Shown: one piece after another, positions 6,975 to 13,807 of the stretch | Layout: each line of letters starts with the position of its first letter | How positions within the stretch are numbered: position 1 is the first letter of the stretch | Source of the DNA: Faecimorpha stercoravium | Lineage (GTDB): Bacteria > Bacillota > Clostridia > Lachnospirales > Bianqueaceae | NCBI GenBank assembly: GCA_018712555.1 | Contig: DVGT01000072.1 | Location: 1-13,807, forward strand | Direction of reading: 5' to 3' | DNA length: 13,807 nt | Notes under the pieces: generated by a model | Database searches by the model: none | What the model was told of the DNA's origin: nothing | What the model saw: only the letters and a program-made list of their open reading frames with translations | Program-made: the position numbers and the translations under genes

Positions 6975-8633
6975 ATGAAATTCAGCGAAATGCCATACAA
7001 AAGAGTCACCTGGGAGGAAATTCGGGAGACGATGCAGGGACACATCCAGGCCTTTACGCAGGCGGAAGATGGAGAGGGACAGTACCGAGCTTACCGGGAG
7101 GCTATGGAGGATATGGATCGTTTTGAGACGCAGATGACATTGGCGTCGATTCGAAACGATATTCATATGGAAGATTCTTTTTATGAGGAAGAGCAGAAGT
7201 ATTATGATGAAATTCGTCCGCTAATCAATAATGAGACGCAGAAGCTGGCGGCATTGGTGGTATCGTCGCCGTATCGCGATGTATTTGTGCAGAAATTGGG
7301 CCGCATGGCTGTCGCCAATATGGATATGTTCCAGCGTTCGTATCATGAGAAGATCGTCGATCTGGTTCAGGAGGAAAACGCACTGATTTCCCGGTATGAC
7401 AAGCTCATTGCCAGCGCGCGCATCGATTGGGATGGAGAGATCCTGAATCTATCGTTGCTGCGCAAGTATATGACGGATCCGGATCGGGAGGTTCGGCGCA
7501 GGGCCTGCCGTGCGTCTTCCGCATTCCTGGCATCGATCAGTGATGAGGTGGATTCCATTTATGATCAGATGGTGAAGAATCGTACAGAACAGGCGAAGAG
7601 GCTGGGATTTGACAATTATATTCCACTGGGTTACCTGCGGATGAATCGCAGCTGCTATGGACGGAAGCAGGTAGAGGAATTCCGCAGACAGGTCAAGGAA
7701 CATATCGTTCCATTGGCAGAGCGTCTTCATGAGGAGAGACGGAAGGATCTGGGCGTTTCTCATCTGTATTATTGTGATGAATTGGTACATTTCGCCGAGG
7801 GGGATCCGAAGCCCATGGGTACCCCGGAGGAGATCCTGGCTGGCGGAATCCGAATGTATGAAGAACTTTCGCCGGAAACCTCGGAATTCATTCATTTCAT
7901 GATGGAGAATGAATTGTTCGATGTGTTAGGATATAAGGATAAAAAAGCAGGCGGATATATGACGTTCCTGCCGACCTATCAGTCGCCTTTTGTGTTTGCC
8001 AATTTCAATGGAACCAGCGGCGATACGGATGTATTGACACACGAATGTGGACATGCGTTTCAGGGATACCTGCAGCGGAAAGGGACACCAGCAGAGCGGG
8101 ATCTGACCATGGAGACTGCCGAGATTCACTCGATGTCCATGGAGTTTTTCACGGAACCCTGGATGAAGCTGTTCTATGGTGATCGAGCGGACGATTATAT
8201 CAAGATGCATTTGATGGAAGCCATCTGTTTCATTCCCTATGGCTGCATGGTAGACGAGTTCCAGCACATCGTATATGCCAATCCCGACATGAGTCCGAAG
8301 GAGCGCAAGGCGGTATGGAGCATGTTGGAAAAAGAGTATAAACCGCATCTGGATTATGAGGGGGATGATTTCCTGGAAAACGGAGGCTATTGGCAGCGGC
8401 AGGGGCATATCTTCCAAGTCCCATTTTACTATATTGATTATTGTCTGGCGCAGTGCTGTGCGCTGGCCTTTAAGGTAAAGATGGATGAAGATTACAAGGG
8501 TGCATGGCAGCAGTATCTGCGCCTGTGTCAGGCCGGCGGAAAGGATTTTGTGGAGGCGCTTGCCATCGCAGAACTGCCGAATCCTCTGGAGGAAGGAGCC
8601 TTGGCGCGTATTGTTGGAGGACTGGAAAAGTAA
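6975..8633 (+). CDS. M3-family oligoendopeptidase (PepF-like zinc metallopeptidase)
   Basis: The protein has 552 aa from ATG 6975. It opens MKFSEMPYKRV, usual for clostridial M3-family oligoendopeptidases, and its length fits that subgroup. The zinc site is visible: HECGH at 356-360 (two His ligands with the catalytic Glu357), and Glu383 in METAEIHSMS as the third ligand. Further family signatures are FANFNGTSGD just before the zinc helix and a Tyr-rich GHIFQVPFYYIDY segment near residue 480, where the family has its substrate-binding Tyr/His residues. Such enzymes are cytosolic and cleave short peptides, for nutrition or signal-peptide clearance. There is no signal peptide. It is the first gene of its operon, behind its own promoter and structured leader; the hydrolase gene follows after 22 nt. 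The frame is open further upstream to a GTG at 6909, but that part covers the leader hairpins and is not expected to be translated. Confidence 0.93.
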   Translation: MKFSEMPYKRVTWEEIRETMQGHIQAFTQAEDGEGQYRAYREAMEDMDRFETQMTLASIRNDIHMEDSFYEEEQKYYDEIRPLINNETQKLAALVVSSPYRDVFVQKLGRMAVANMDMFQRSYHEKIVDLVQEENALISRYDKLIASARIDWDGEILNLSLLRKYMTDPDREVRRRACRASSAFLASISDEVDSIYDQMVKNRTEQAKRLGFDNYIPLGYLRMNRSCYGRKQVEEFRRQVKEHIVPLAERLHEERRKDLGVSHLYYCDELVHFAEGDPKPMGTPEEILAGGIRMYEELSPETSEFIHFMMENELFDVLGYKDKKAGGYMTFLPTYQSPFVFANFNGTSGDTDVLTHECGHAFQGYLQRKGTPAERDLTMETAEIHSMSMEFFTEPWMKLFYGDRADDYIKMHLMEAICFIPYGCMVDEFQHIVYANPDMSPKERKAVWSMLEKEYKPHLDYEGDDFLENGGYWQRQGHIFQVPFYYIDYCLAQCCALAFKVKMDEDYKGAWQQYLRLCQAGGKDFVEALAIAELPNPLEEGALARIVGGLEK

Positions 8634-8655
8634 ACAGAAGAAAGGGGGACTAGCC

Positions 8656-9615
8656 GTGGAATATCAGAAAAAAATAGGACGATTTCCTAGCAGATCTTCT
8701 GGACAGATTGTCACGTATTATATTTATATGCCCGCAGTGGATAGACCACAGGGGATCCTGCAGATTGCACATGGTATGTGTGAATATCTGGAACGATATG
8801 AACCCTTTATCGAATTTATGGTAGAGCAGGGCTGGATCGTATGCGGCAACGATCATCTGGGACATGGCCGTACGGCGGCGGATGAGAGTGGCTATGGATA
8901 TATGGGCGGCAAAGATGGATGGCGGAATATGGTCAAGGATATGCATACGCTGACAAGGCGAATGCAGCAGCTCCATGCGGGACTGCCGATTTTCCTGCTG
9001 GCACACAGCATGGGATCATTTTTGGGACGCGCCTATCTGACGCAGTATGGACAGGAGATTGCGGGGGCAATCATCATGGGAACCAGCAGCGGAGTGGGCA
9101 TGATTCCGACGGCCGCGGCACTTTTTTTGATCCGTCTCCTGATGGTGGTGAAGGGAGAACGTTATCGTTCTCCAGGTCTGCAGAAACTGGTATTTGGCAG
9201 TTACAACCGAAGAATCACGGACCCGGCGACAGATAGCGACTGGATCAGCAGCGATCCTAAGACGGTGCAGGCGTATACGGCGGATCCCATGTGTCAGTTT
9301 ACTTTCACGTTATCGGGGTTTCGTAATCTCTTGCATGTGCTGCAGTTTGTTTCCATGCCTTCTTGGGCCTATCAGGTGCCTAAGGACTTGCCGATCTATC
9401 TGGTAAGCGGACAGGAGGATCCGGTGGGCAGTTATGGTGAAGGACCGCGTAAGGTGGCCAAGAGACTGCAAAATGCGGGTGTGAAAGATCTGACACTGAC
9501 GCTGTATCCGGATTATCGGCATGAGCCGCTCAATGAGCAGGATCGGGAAAAGGTCTATCAGGATCTTCTGACCTGGCTGCAGGAGCATCTTCCGGAAAAG
9601 GCGGACGTGCAGTGA
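8656..9615 (+). CDS. Alpha/beta hydrolase, serine lysophospholipase/monoacylglycerol-lipase type
   Basis: The protein has 319 aa from GTG 8656, which lies 7 nt after the GGGGGA ribosome site (8644-8649). The frame runs upstream into the peptidase gene, but no ribosome site supports an earlier start. It has a Hydrolase_4 / S33-like fold: oxyanion loop AHGMCEYLERY (about 38-48), GNDHLGHGRT (64-73), nucleophile elbow AHSMGS with Ser118, acid Asp255 in SGQEDPVG, and His289 in YRHEPLNE. The catalytic triad is complete. Family members hydrolyse monoacylglycerols, lysophospholipids or other small esters in the cytosol; the substrate here is not determined. The stop overlaps the next gene's ATG by one base, suggesting coupled translation. 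Confidence 0.9.
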   Translation: MEYQKKIGRFPSRSSGQIVTYYIYMPAVDRPQGILQIAHGMCEYLERYEPFIEFMVEQGWIVCGNDHLGHGRTAADESGYGYMGGKDGWRNMVKDMHTLTRRMQQLHAGLPIFLLAHSMGSFLGRAYLTQYGQEIAGAIIMGTSSGVGMIPTAAALFLIRLLMVVKGERYRSPGLQKLVFGSYNRRITDPATDSDWISSDPKTVQAYTADPMCQFTFTLSGFRNLLHVLQFVSMPSWAYQVPKDLPIYLVSGQEDPVGSYGEGPRKVAKRLQNAGVKDLTLTLYPDYRHEPLNEQDREKVYQDLLTWLQEHLPEKADVQ

Positions 9616-10700
9616 TGAATCTGTCAGAGCGTTTCAGGATAGACGGAGTGGTTCTGCGGGAAGAGGCCTATGGAGAGGGGCATATCAATGCCTCATATCG
9701 GGTCGATCTGACGGATGGGCGAAGTCTTTTGCTGCAGCAGATCAATACGCATGTGTTTCAGCGGCCGGACTGGCTGATGGAGAATATTCAGCGCGTGACG
9801 GAGTATCTGAGAGTTCAGATTGCGCGGAGAGGCGGAGATCCGGAGCGAGAGACGCTCCGGGTGATTCCTACTCGCTCCGGCGCATTGTATGATCGGGATG
9901 AAGAGGGGCGTTACTGGCGGTTGTATCCGTTTATTTCCCATACGGTGACCTATCAGAGCTTTTCTGATTCCCGCGTGTTTCAGAATGCGGGCGAAGCCTT
10001 TGGACGATTCCTGGCGGATTTATCTGCGTATCCTGTCGAAACACTCCATGAGGTCATCCCATGTTTTCATCATACACCCAAACGTTACCAGGCATTAGAG
10101 CAGGCGGCGGATCGTGACATCCGCCATCTGGCCGCACACTGTGAACGAGAACTGGTTTTCGCACAGGAGAGAAATCATCTGTATGGACAGATTATCGAAG
10201 CTTTAGAGGCGGGGCATCTGCCGCTGCGAGTAACGCATAATGACACTAAGGTCAATAACGTGTTGATGGATCCGGAGACGGGGCGTGGGGTATGTGTGGT
10301 CGATCTGGACACTGTCATGCCGGGATCCAGCCTGTATGATTTTGGCGATGCCATACGTTTTGGTGCGGCAACACGACCGGAGGATACCACGGATCTGGCC
10401 CATATGAAGCTGGATCTCGCCCTGTTTGAGGCCTTCGCCAGAGGCTATATGCAGGGCGCCGGAGAATGCCTGATTGACGAGGAGATCCGCATGCTTCCAC
10501 TGGGAGCGTTGCTGATGACCTTAGAATGCGGCATTCGATTTCTGGCGGATGCGCTGGAAGGAGATACATATTTTAAGATTCATCATCCGGGGCAGAATCT
10601 GGAGCGATGCCGTGCGCAGTTTGCCTTAGCCGCGGACATGGAGAGGAAGATGGAGGATATGGAAACCATCGTTCGGCGTCTGGCCGCGGAGAGCCGTTAG
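9615..10700 (+). CDS. APH-fold kinase, similar to N-acetylhexosamine 1-kinase
   Basis: The protein has 361 aa from ATG 9615, which shares its A with the previous TGA. It has an aminoglycoside-phosphotransferase (choline-kinase-like) fold: a GEGHINASYRV nucleotide loop near residues 20-30, catalytic loop THNDTKVNNVL (207-217, Asp210 the expected base, Asn215 a metal ligand), and the metal-binding segment CVVDLDTVMPG (227-237) followed by YDFGDAIRFG. The HNDTKVNN and DLDTVMPG wording and the length of about 360 aa match the NahK group, which phosphorylates GlcNAc/GalNAc at C1 using ATP. None of the usual partners of the galacto-N-biose pathway (phosphorylase, uridylyltransferase, epimerase) is present, so the substrate is uncertain and I give no gene symbol. 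It is unlikely to be a resistance gene on this evidence. Confidence 0.85.
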   Translation: MNLSERFRIDGVVLREEAYGEGHINASYRVDLTDGRSLLLQQINTHVFQRPDWLMENIQRVTEYLRVQIARRGGDPERETLRVIPTRSGALYDRDEEGRYWRLYPFISHTVTYQSFSDSRVFQNAGEAFGRFLADLSAYPVETLHEVIPCFHHTPKRYQALEQAADRDIRHLAAHCERELVFAQERNHLYGQIIEALEAGHLPLRVTHNDTKVNNVLMDPETGRGVCVVDLDTVMPGSSLYDFGDAIRFGAATRPEDTTDLAHMKLDLALFEAFARGYMQGAGECLIDEEIRMLPLGALLMTLECGIRFLADALEGDTYFKIHHPGQNLERCRAQFALAADMERKMEDMETIVRRLAAESR

Positions 10701-10711
10701 AGGAGGAACTT

Positions 10712-11284
10712 ATGGAAGAAATAGAGATCCGGCTGGCGGAGCCAGAGGATGCAGGGGAGTTGCTTGCCATCTACGCACCCTATGTAGAGGAAACAGCGAT
10801 TACGTTTGAATATACGGTGCCTTCCCTGGCAGAGTTTCAGGAGAGAATCCGGCATACGAGGGAGAGATATCCGTACCTGGTGGCTGCCTCGGCAGGAAAA
10901 ATCGTCGGATATGCCTATGCAGGCCCCTTTAAAGGGCGTCGCGCCTATGACTGGGCGGTAGAGACCTCGATCTATGTGGCGCGGGGGGCACATCGACAGG
11001 GCGTGGGCAGACGGTTGTATGAGGCATTGGAGCAATGTCTGAAAGAACAGGGCATTCTCAATCTCTATGCCTGTATCGCCAGTCCTCGGCAGGAAGCGGA
11101 TCCTCACCTGAGTAAAGACAGCATCCGGTTTCATGAGCACATGGGGTACCGCCTGATCGGAGAGTTTCATCAGTGTGGTTACAAATTTGACCGATGGTAT
11201 GATATGGTCTGGATGGAGAAAATGGTGGGAGAACACAAGGTGCCGCCAGAGGAAGTGACCTGTTATGGCAAGGTATCTGACTGA
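10712..11284 (+). CDS. GNAT-family N-acetyltransferase, phosphinothricin-acetyltransferase-like
   Basis: The protein has 190 aa. An AGGAGGA at 10701-10707 places the start at ATG 10712. It shows the GNAT plan of the Pat/YwnH group: IRLAEPEDAGELLAIYAPYV at the start, TAITFEYTVPS (29-39), GYAYAGPFKGRRAYDWAVE (66-84), and the acetyl-CoA-binding motif A with RQGVGR at 95-100. FHEHMGYRLIGEF follows (140-152), then the C-terminal WYDMVWMEK typical of this family. Members acetylate phosphinothricin-like or methionine-sulfone-like amines, often incidentally; the natural substrate is unclear. The last 20 nt overlap the ATPase gene, so the C-terminal tail of about 18 residues (VGEHKVPPEEVTCYGKVSD) may be a lineage extension. 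Confidence 0.9.
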   Translation: MEEIEIRLAEPEDAGELLAIYAPYVEETAITFEYTVPSLAEFQERIRHTRERYPYLVAASAGKIVGYAYAGPFKGRRAYDWAVETSIYVARGAHRQGVGRRLYEALEQCLKEQGILNLYACIASPRQEADPHLSKDSIRFHEHMGYRLIGEFHQCGYKFDRWYDMVWMEKMVGEHKVPPEEVTCYGKVSD

Positions 11285-12131
11285 TTTTACGTTTCCCGAT
11301 GCGGATGCAGAGTTTTCTCATGCGCTGGATACCAAACTCAATTGCTACAATACCTATTATCCCTTTCAGGTATTGCCGAAGACCGGATTGCATACCGTGG
11401 AGTTTGCACCGATCACAATCCTGTATGGCGGCAATGGTTCCGGAAAGACAACCGCGCTCAACGTGATCGCGAGCCGCCTGGGCATGGAGCGAGAAGGTCT
11501 CTACAATCGCAGCAGCTTTTGGGACGATTACGTGGGGCTTTGCTCGTATACGCCCGGCGAGGAAACGCCGGCGAGGATGGCGATTTTGACCAGTGATGAT
11601 GTCTTTGATTTCATGCTGAACCTGCGCTCCATGAATGAAGGGATTGACCGAAAACGAGAAGAGCTCCTGGATGAATACATGGAGATGAAATACAGTGCCT
11701 TTCAACTGCGCAGTCTGGATGATTATGACCGGCTGCGCAAAATGAATCAGGCCCGCAGTCATACGCAGTCCCGCTATGCACGGGATAACAACGTGAAGAA
11801 TGTGCGTGAACATTCCAATGGGGAAAGTGCCCTTCTATATTTTACGGAAAAAATCAAAGAGGATGGCCTGTATTTATTAGACGAGCCGGAGAACAGTCTG
11901 TCCGCCGAAAGACAGCAGGAGTTGGCACATTTCCTGGAGGAGTCGGTGCGATTTTTCGGCTGCCAACTGGTGCTCTCCACCCATTCTCCGTTTCTGCTCG
12001 CCATGAAGGGGGCACGAGTCTATAATCTGGATGGCGATCCCGCGCGAGTGCAGAAATGGACAGAACTGCCCAACATTCGGACATATTATGACTTTTTCCA
12101 GAAGCATAAAAAGGAATTTCAAGCGTTTTAA
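11265..12131 (+). CDS. ABC/SMC-like AAA-family ATPase, single-domain
   Basis: The protein has 288 aa. ATG 11265 overlaps the acetyltransferase end by 20 nt, with GAGGAAG about 9 nt upstream. Motifs are Walker A GGNGSGKTT (55-63), a signature-like SNGES (184-188), Walker B LYLLDEPEN (202-210), and switch His240 in LSTHSPFLLAMKGARVYNL, which place it among AAA_21/AAA_15-type ATPases related to RecF, SMC and OLD proteins rather than transporter ATPases. The insert between the Walker A half and the signature is short (about 120 residues, charged helix at 122-165), without a long coiled coil or a nuclease domain. No membrane segments are seen. Relatives occur both as housekeeping proteins of unknown role and in defence modules; no nuclease partner is next to it here. 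It is the last gene before the terminator. Confidence 0.88.
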   Translation: MARYLTDFTFPDADAEFSHALDTKLNCYNTYYPFQVLPKTGLHTVEFAPITILYGGNGSGKTTALNVIASRLGMEREGLYNRSSFWDDYVGLCSYTPGEETPARMAILTSDDVFDFMLNLRSMNEGIDRKREELLDEYMEMKYSAFQLRSLDDYDRLRKMNQARSHTQSRYARDNNVKNVREHSNGESALLYFTEKIKEDGLYLLDEPENSLSAERQQELAHFLEESVRFFGCQLVLSTHSPFLLAMKGARVYNLDGDPARVQKWTELPNIRTYYDFFQKHKKEFQAF

Positions 12132-12143
12132 GAAGAGGATATC

Positions 12144-12169
12144 AGGGCCGCAGGATGCGGCCCTCTTTT
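12144..12169 (+). terminator. Strong intrinsic terminator of the five-gene operon
   Basis: AGGGCCGCA (12144-12152) and TGCGGCCCT (12156-12164) form a perfect 9-bp GC-rich stem around a GGA loop, followed by CTTTT. It begins 13 bases after the ATPase stop codon. Confidence 0.92.
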
Positions 12170-12230
12170 ATAGGGAGCATTCTTGCGATGGAGGTGTCTC
12201 CGTCCCTGCGGGTGGGAAAATTCACGGAAT

Positions 12231-13677
12231 GCGTATAAAATGGAGGAGGGTGTTCCTTAAGTAATCTATTGTACGCAAATTGAAAAATCAAGGGAGAGCA
12301 GAATCGTGGGAAAGCGTATAAAATCGAGGGAATTCGTTCCTTAAGCAATATATTGTACGCAAATTGAAAAAATGAGGCGATGGGGATCGCGGGATAGCGT
12401 ATAAAATCGAGGTGATCCGTTCCTTAAGCAATTTTCTTATACGCAAATTGAAAAATCAAGGAGAGCCGAATCGCAGGAGAGCGTATAAAATCGAGGGGTC
12501 TCGTTCCTTAAGCAATCTATTATACGCGAATTGAAAAAATAGAGGAGAGCAGAATTGCGGGATAGCGTATAAAATCGAGGCGATTTCGTTCCTTAAGCAA
12601 TCTATTGTACGCAAATTGAAAAAATGAGGCGAGGGGGATTGCGGGATCGCGTATAAAATCGGAGGAGATTCATTTCTTAAGTAATCTATTATACGCAAAA
12701 TGAAAAATCAAGGAGAGCCGAATCGCGGGGGAGCGTATAAAATCGAGACGATCCATTCCTTAAGCAATCTATTATACGCGAATTGAATAATAGAGGCGAT
12801 GGGGATCGCGGGATAGCGTATAAAATCGAGGCGATCCGTTCCTTAAGCAATCTATTGTACGCAAATTAAAAATTGGGGCGAGGGGGATCGTAAGATAGCG
12901 TATAAAATCGAGGCGATTCGTTCCTTAAGCAATCTATTATACGCAAATTGAAAAATCGAGGCAAGGGGGATCGTAGGATAGCGTATAAAATCGAGGAATC
13001 TCGCTCCTTAAGTAATCTATTATACGCGAATTGAAAAACTGAGGCAAGGGGGATCGCAGGATAGCGTATAAAATCGAGAGATCTCGTTCCTTAAGTAATC
13101 TATTATACGCAAATTGAAAAATCGAGGCAAGGGGGATCGTAGGATAGCGTATAAAATCGCGAGATTTTGTTCCTTAAGCAATCTATTGTACGCAAATTGA
13201 AAAAAAGAGGCGAGGGGGATTGTAGGATAGCGTATAAAATCGAGGCGATTCATTCCTTAAGTAATCTATTATACGCGAATTGAAAAATTGAGGCGAGGGG
13301 GATCGCAGGATAGCGTATAAAATCGAGACGATCCGTTCCTTAAGCAATTTTCTTATACGCAAATTGAAAAATCGAGGCGAGGGGGATCGCGGGATAGCGT
13401 ATAAAATCGAGACGATCCGTTCCTTAAGCAATCTATTATACGCAAAATGAAAAGTGGGGCGAGGGGGATCGTAGGAAAGCGTATAAAATCGAGGCAATCC
13501 GTTCCTTAAGCAATCTATTATACGCAAATTGAATAATAGAGGCGATGGGGATCGCGGGATAGCATATAAAATCGAGGGGATTCGTTCCTTAGGTAATTTA
13601 TTGTACGCAAATTGAAAAATCAAGGAGAGCCGAATCGCGGGGGAGCGTATAAAATCGAGGGATCTCGTTCCTTAAGC
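12231..13677. repeat. Tandem array: 17 full copies plus a partial copy of an 82-84 bp unit
   Basis: Units start at 12231, 12314, 12397, 12481, 12565, 12649, 12733, 12816, 12898, 12981, 13064, 13147, 13230, 13313, 13397, 13479, 13562 and 13645 (partial, to 13677). Each unit holds, in order: arm GCGTATAA, a short AATCGAGG block, a variable stretch of about 6 bases, TTCCTTAAGCAATCTA, the opposite arm TTATACGC or TTGTACGC, then about 36 bases of linker. The linker comes in two versions, AAGGAGAGCCGAATCGC-like (copies 1, 3, 4, 6, 17) and GAGGCGAGGGGGATCGC-like (the rest). The two arms are complementary over 8 bp with a 31-nt loop. Copies differ by scattered substitutions and 1-bp indels, so there are no unique spacers. 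No convincing gene lies within. Because the unit length is not a multiple of three, minus-strand open stretches drift through frames. The function is unknown. Confidence 0.93.
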
Positions 13678-13731
13678 GGTAATGCCCTTATAATGGTGTA
13701 AATTAAATGAGCCAAGTGCTCAATCTTTAGG

Positions 13732-13737
13732 TATAAT
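13732..13737 (+). promoter_or_regulatory. Probable -10 element of the IS256-type transposase
   Basis: TATAAT lies 41 bp before the transposase ATG. No good -35 is found 16-18 bp upstream (GAGCCA at the 17-bp position), so the promoter may be weak, as is common for IS transposases. Confidence 0.45.
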
Positions 13738-13778
13738 GTTAAGTGACCAAACCAACCATAATACCAAGGAGGAACACA

Positions 13779-13807
13779 ATGGCTCAACTCAATATTACAC
13801 TAAATCA
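13779..13807 (+). CDS. IS256-family transposase, N-terminal fragment
   Basis: ATG 13779 follows AAGGAGGA (13766-13773) by 5 nt. The nine visible codons give MAQLNITLN, the opening of a common IS256-family (mutator-type, DDE) transposase of Lachnospiraceae. The gene continues past the window, so whether it is intact cannot be seen. Confidence 0.8.

Larger units (their letters stand above)
13678..13807 (+). mobile_element. 5' end of an IS256-family insertion sequence, running off the right edge
   Basis: The final repeat copy breaks off after CCTTAAGC, and from 13678 the sequence reads GGTAATGCCCTTATAATGG followed by TGTAAA, which resembles the IS256 terminal inverted repeat as I recall it (GATAAAGTCC, TATAAT, GTGTAAAA). 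The transposase start follows 101 bases later. The right end and the target duplication are outside the window. Confidence 0.8.

Noticed and set aside
8485..8655. Earlier start of the alpha/beta hydrolase inside the peptidase gene
   Set aside because: The 57 extra codons overlap the peptidase coding region in another frame; the GGGGGA site points to GTG 8656.
9615..10700. Aminoglycoside-resistance phosphotransferase
   Set aside because: The fold is shared, but the HNDTKVNN and DLDTVMPG wording and the length fit the N-acetylhexosamine-kinase-like group better.
12142..13623. Minus-strand open frames across the array (peptides such as FAYNRLLKERIPSILYAIPRSPSP)
   Set aside because: They result from a low-stop repeat whose length is not a multiple of three. 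The same DNA is read in shifting frames, with no ribosome sites and no consistent protein repeat.
12231..13677. CRISPR array
   Set aside because: The whole 83-bp unit is repeated, including the parts that would be spacers; there are no unique spacers and no cas genes.
12231..13677. Minus-strand promoters in each unit (TATAAT within GCGTATAATAGA)
   Set aside because: The -10 match comes from the conserved arm plus TAGA; no -35-like hexamer stands 16-18 bp upstream in the units.

Overview
The window looks like a chromosomal accessory segment of a gut-type clostridium, most probably Lachnospiraceae. This rests on protein style: clostridial lipoproteins with a CxxxxCxHxxxxC motif, an M3 oligoendopeptidase, an IS256-family transposase start reading MAQLNITLN, and strong AGGAGG ribosome sites. 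No marker gene fixes the species. The window is cut at both ends by insertion sequences: the 5' end of an IS3-type element on the minus strand (1-130) and the 5' end of an IS256-type element on the plus strand (13678-13807).

Region 1 (131-6804) is a plus-strand cluster around an ABC-2 type exporter: the IS-truncated tail of a lipoprotein, a small Sec-secreted protein, an intact lipoprotein paralogous to the truncated one, a second lipoprotein with a Cys/His motif, an ATPase, and a large permease with two similar halves. Gene spacing is tight (4-nt gap or overlap around the ATPase), so the last four genes at least look co-transcribed. The cluster carries several lesions: the IS junction in the first gene, a possible frameshift at the end of the small secreted gene, and an in-frame TAG in the permease. 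It may be decaying. The substrate is unknown; a secreted-peptide or self-protection role is only a hypothesis.

Region 2 (6848-12169) is a plus-strand operon with a good sigma-A-type promoter (TTGAAT, 17 bp, TACAAT), a structured leader with two hairpins, then five tightly packed genes: M3 oligoendopeptidase, serine alpha/beta hydrolase, NahK-like sugar/aminoglycoside kinase, GNAT acetyltransferase, and an ABC/SMC-like AAA ATPase. It ends at a strong intrinsic terminator (12144-12169). The genes are linked by short gaps or overlaps, but no single pathway is evident.

Region 3 (12231-13677) is a non-coding tandem array of 17 full copies plus one partial copy of an 82-84 bp unit. Each unit carries an inverted repeat (GCGTATAA...TTATACGC) and one of two linker types. 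The IS256-type element has inserted into the last copy, so the array may continue beyond the window. The array is the least explained and most interesting feature here.
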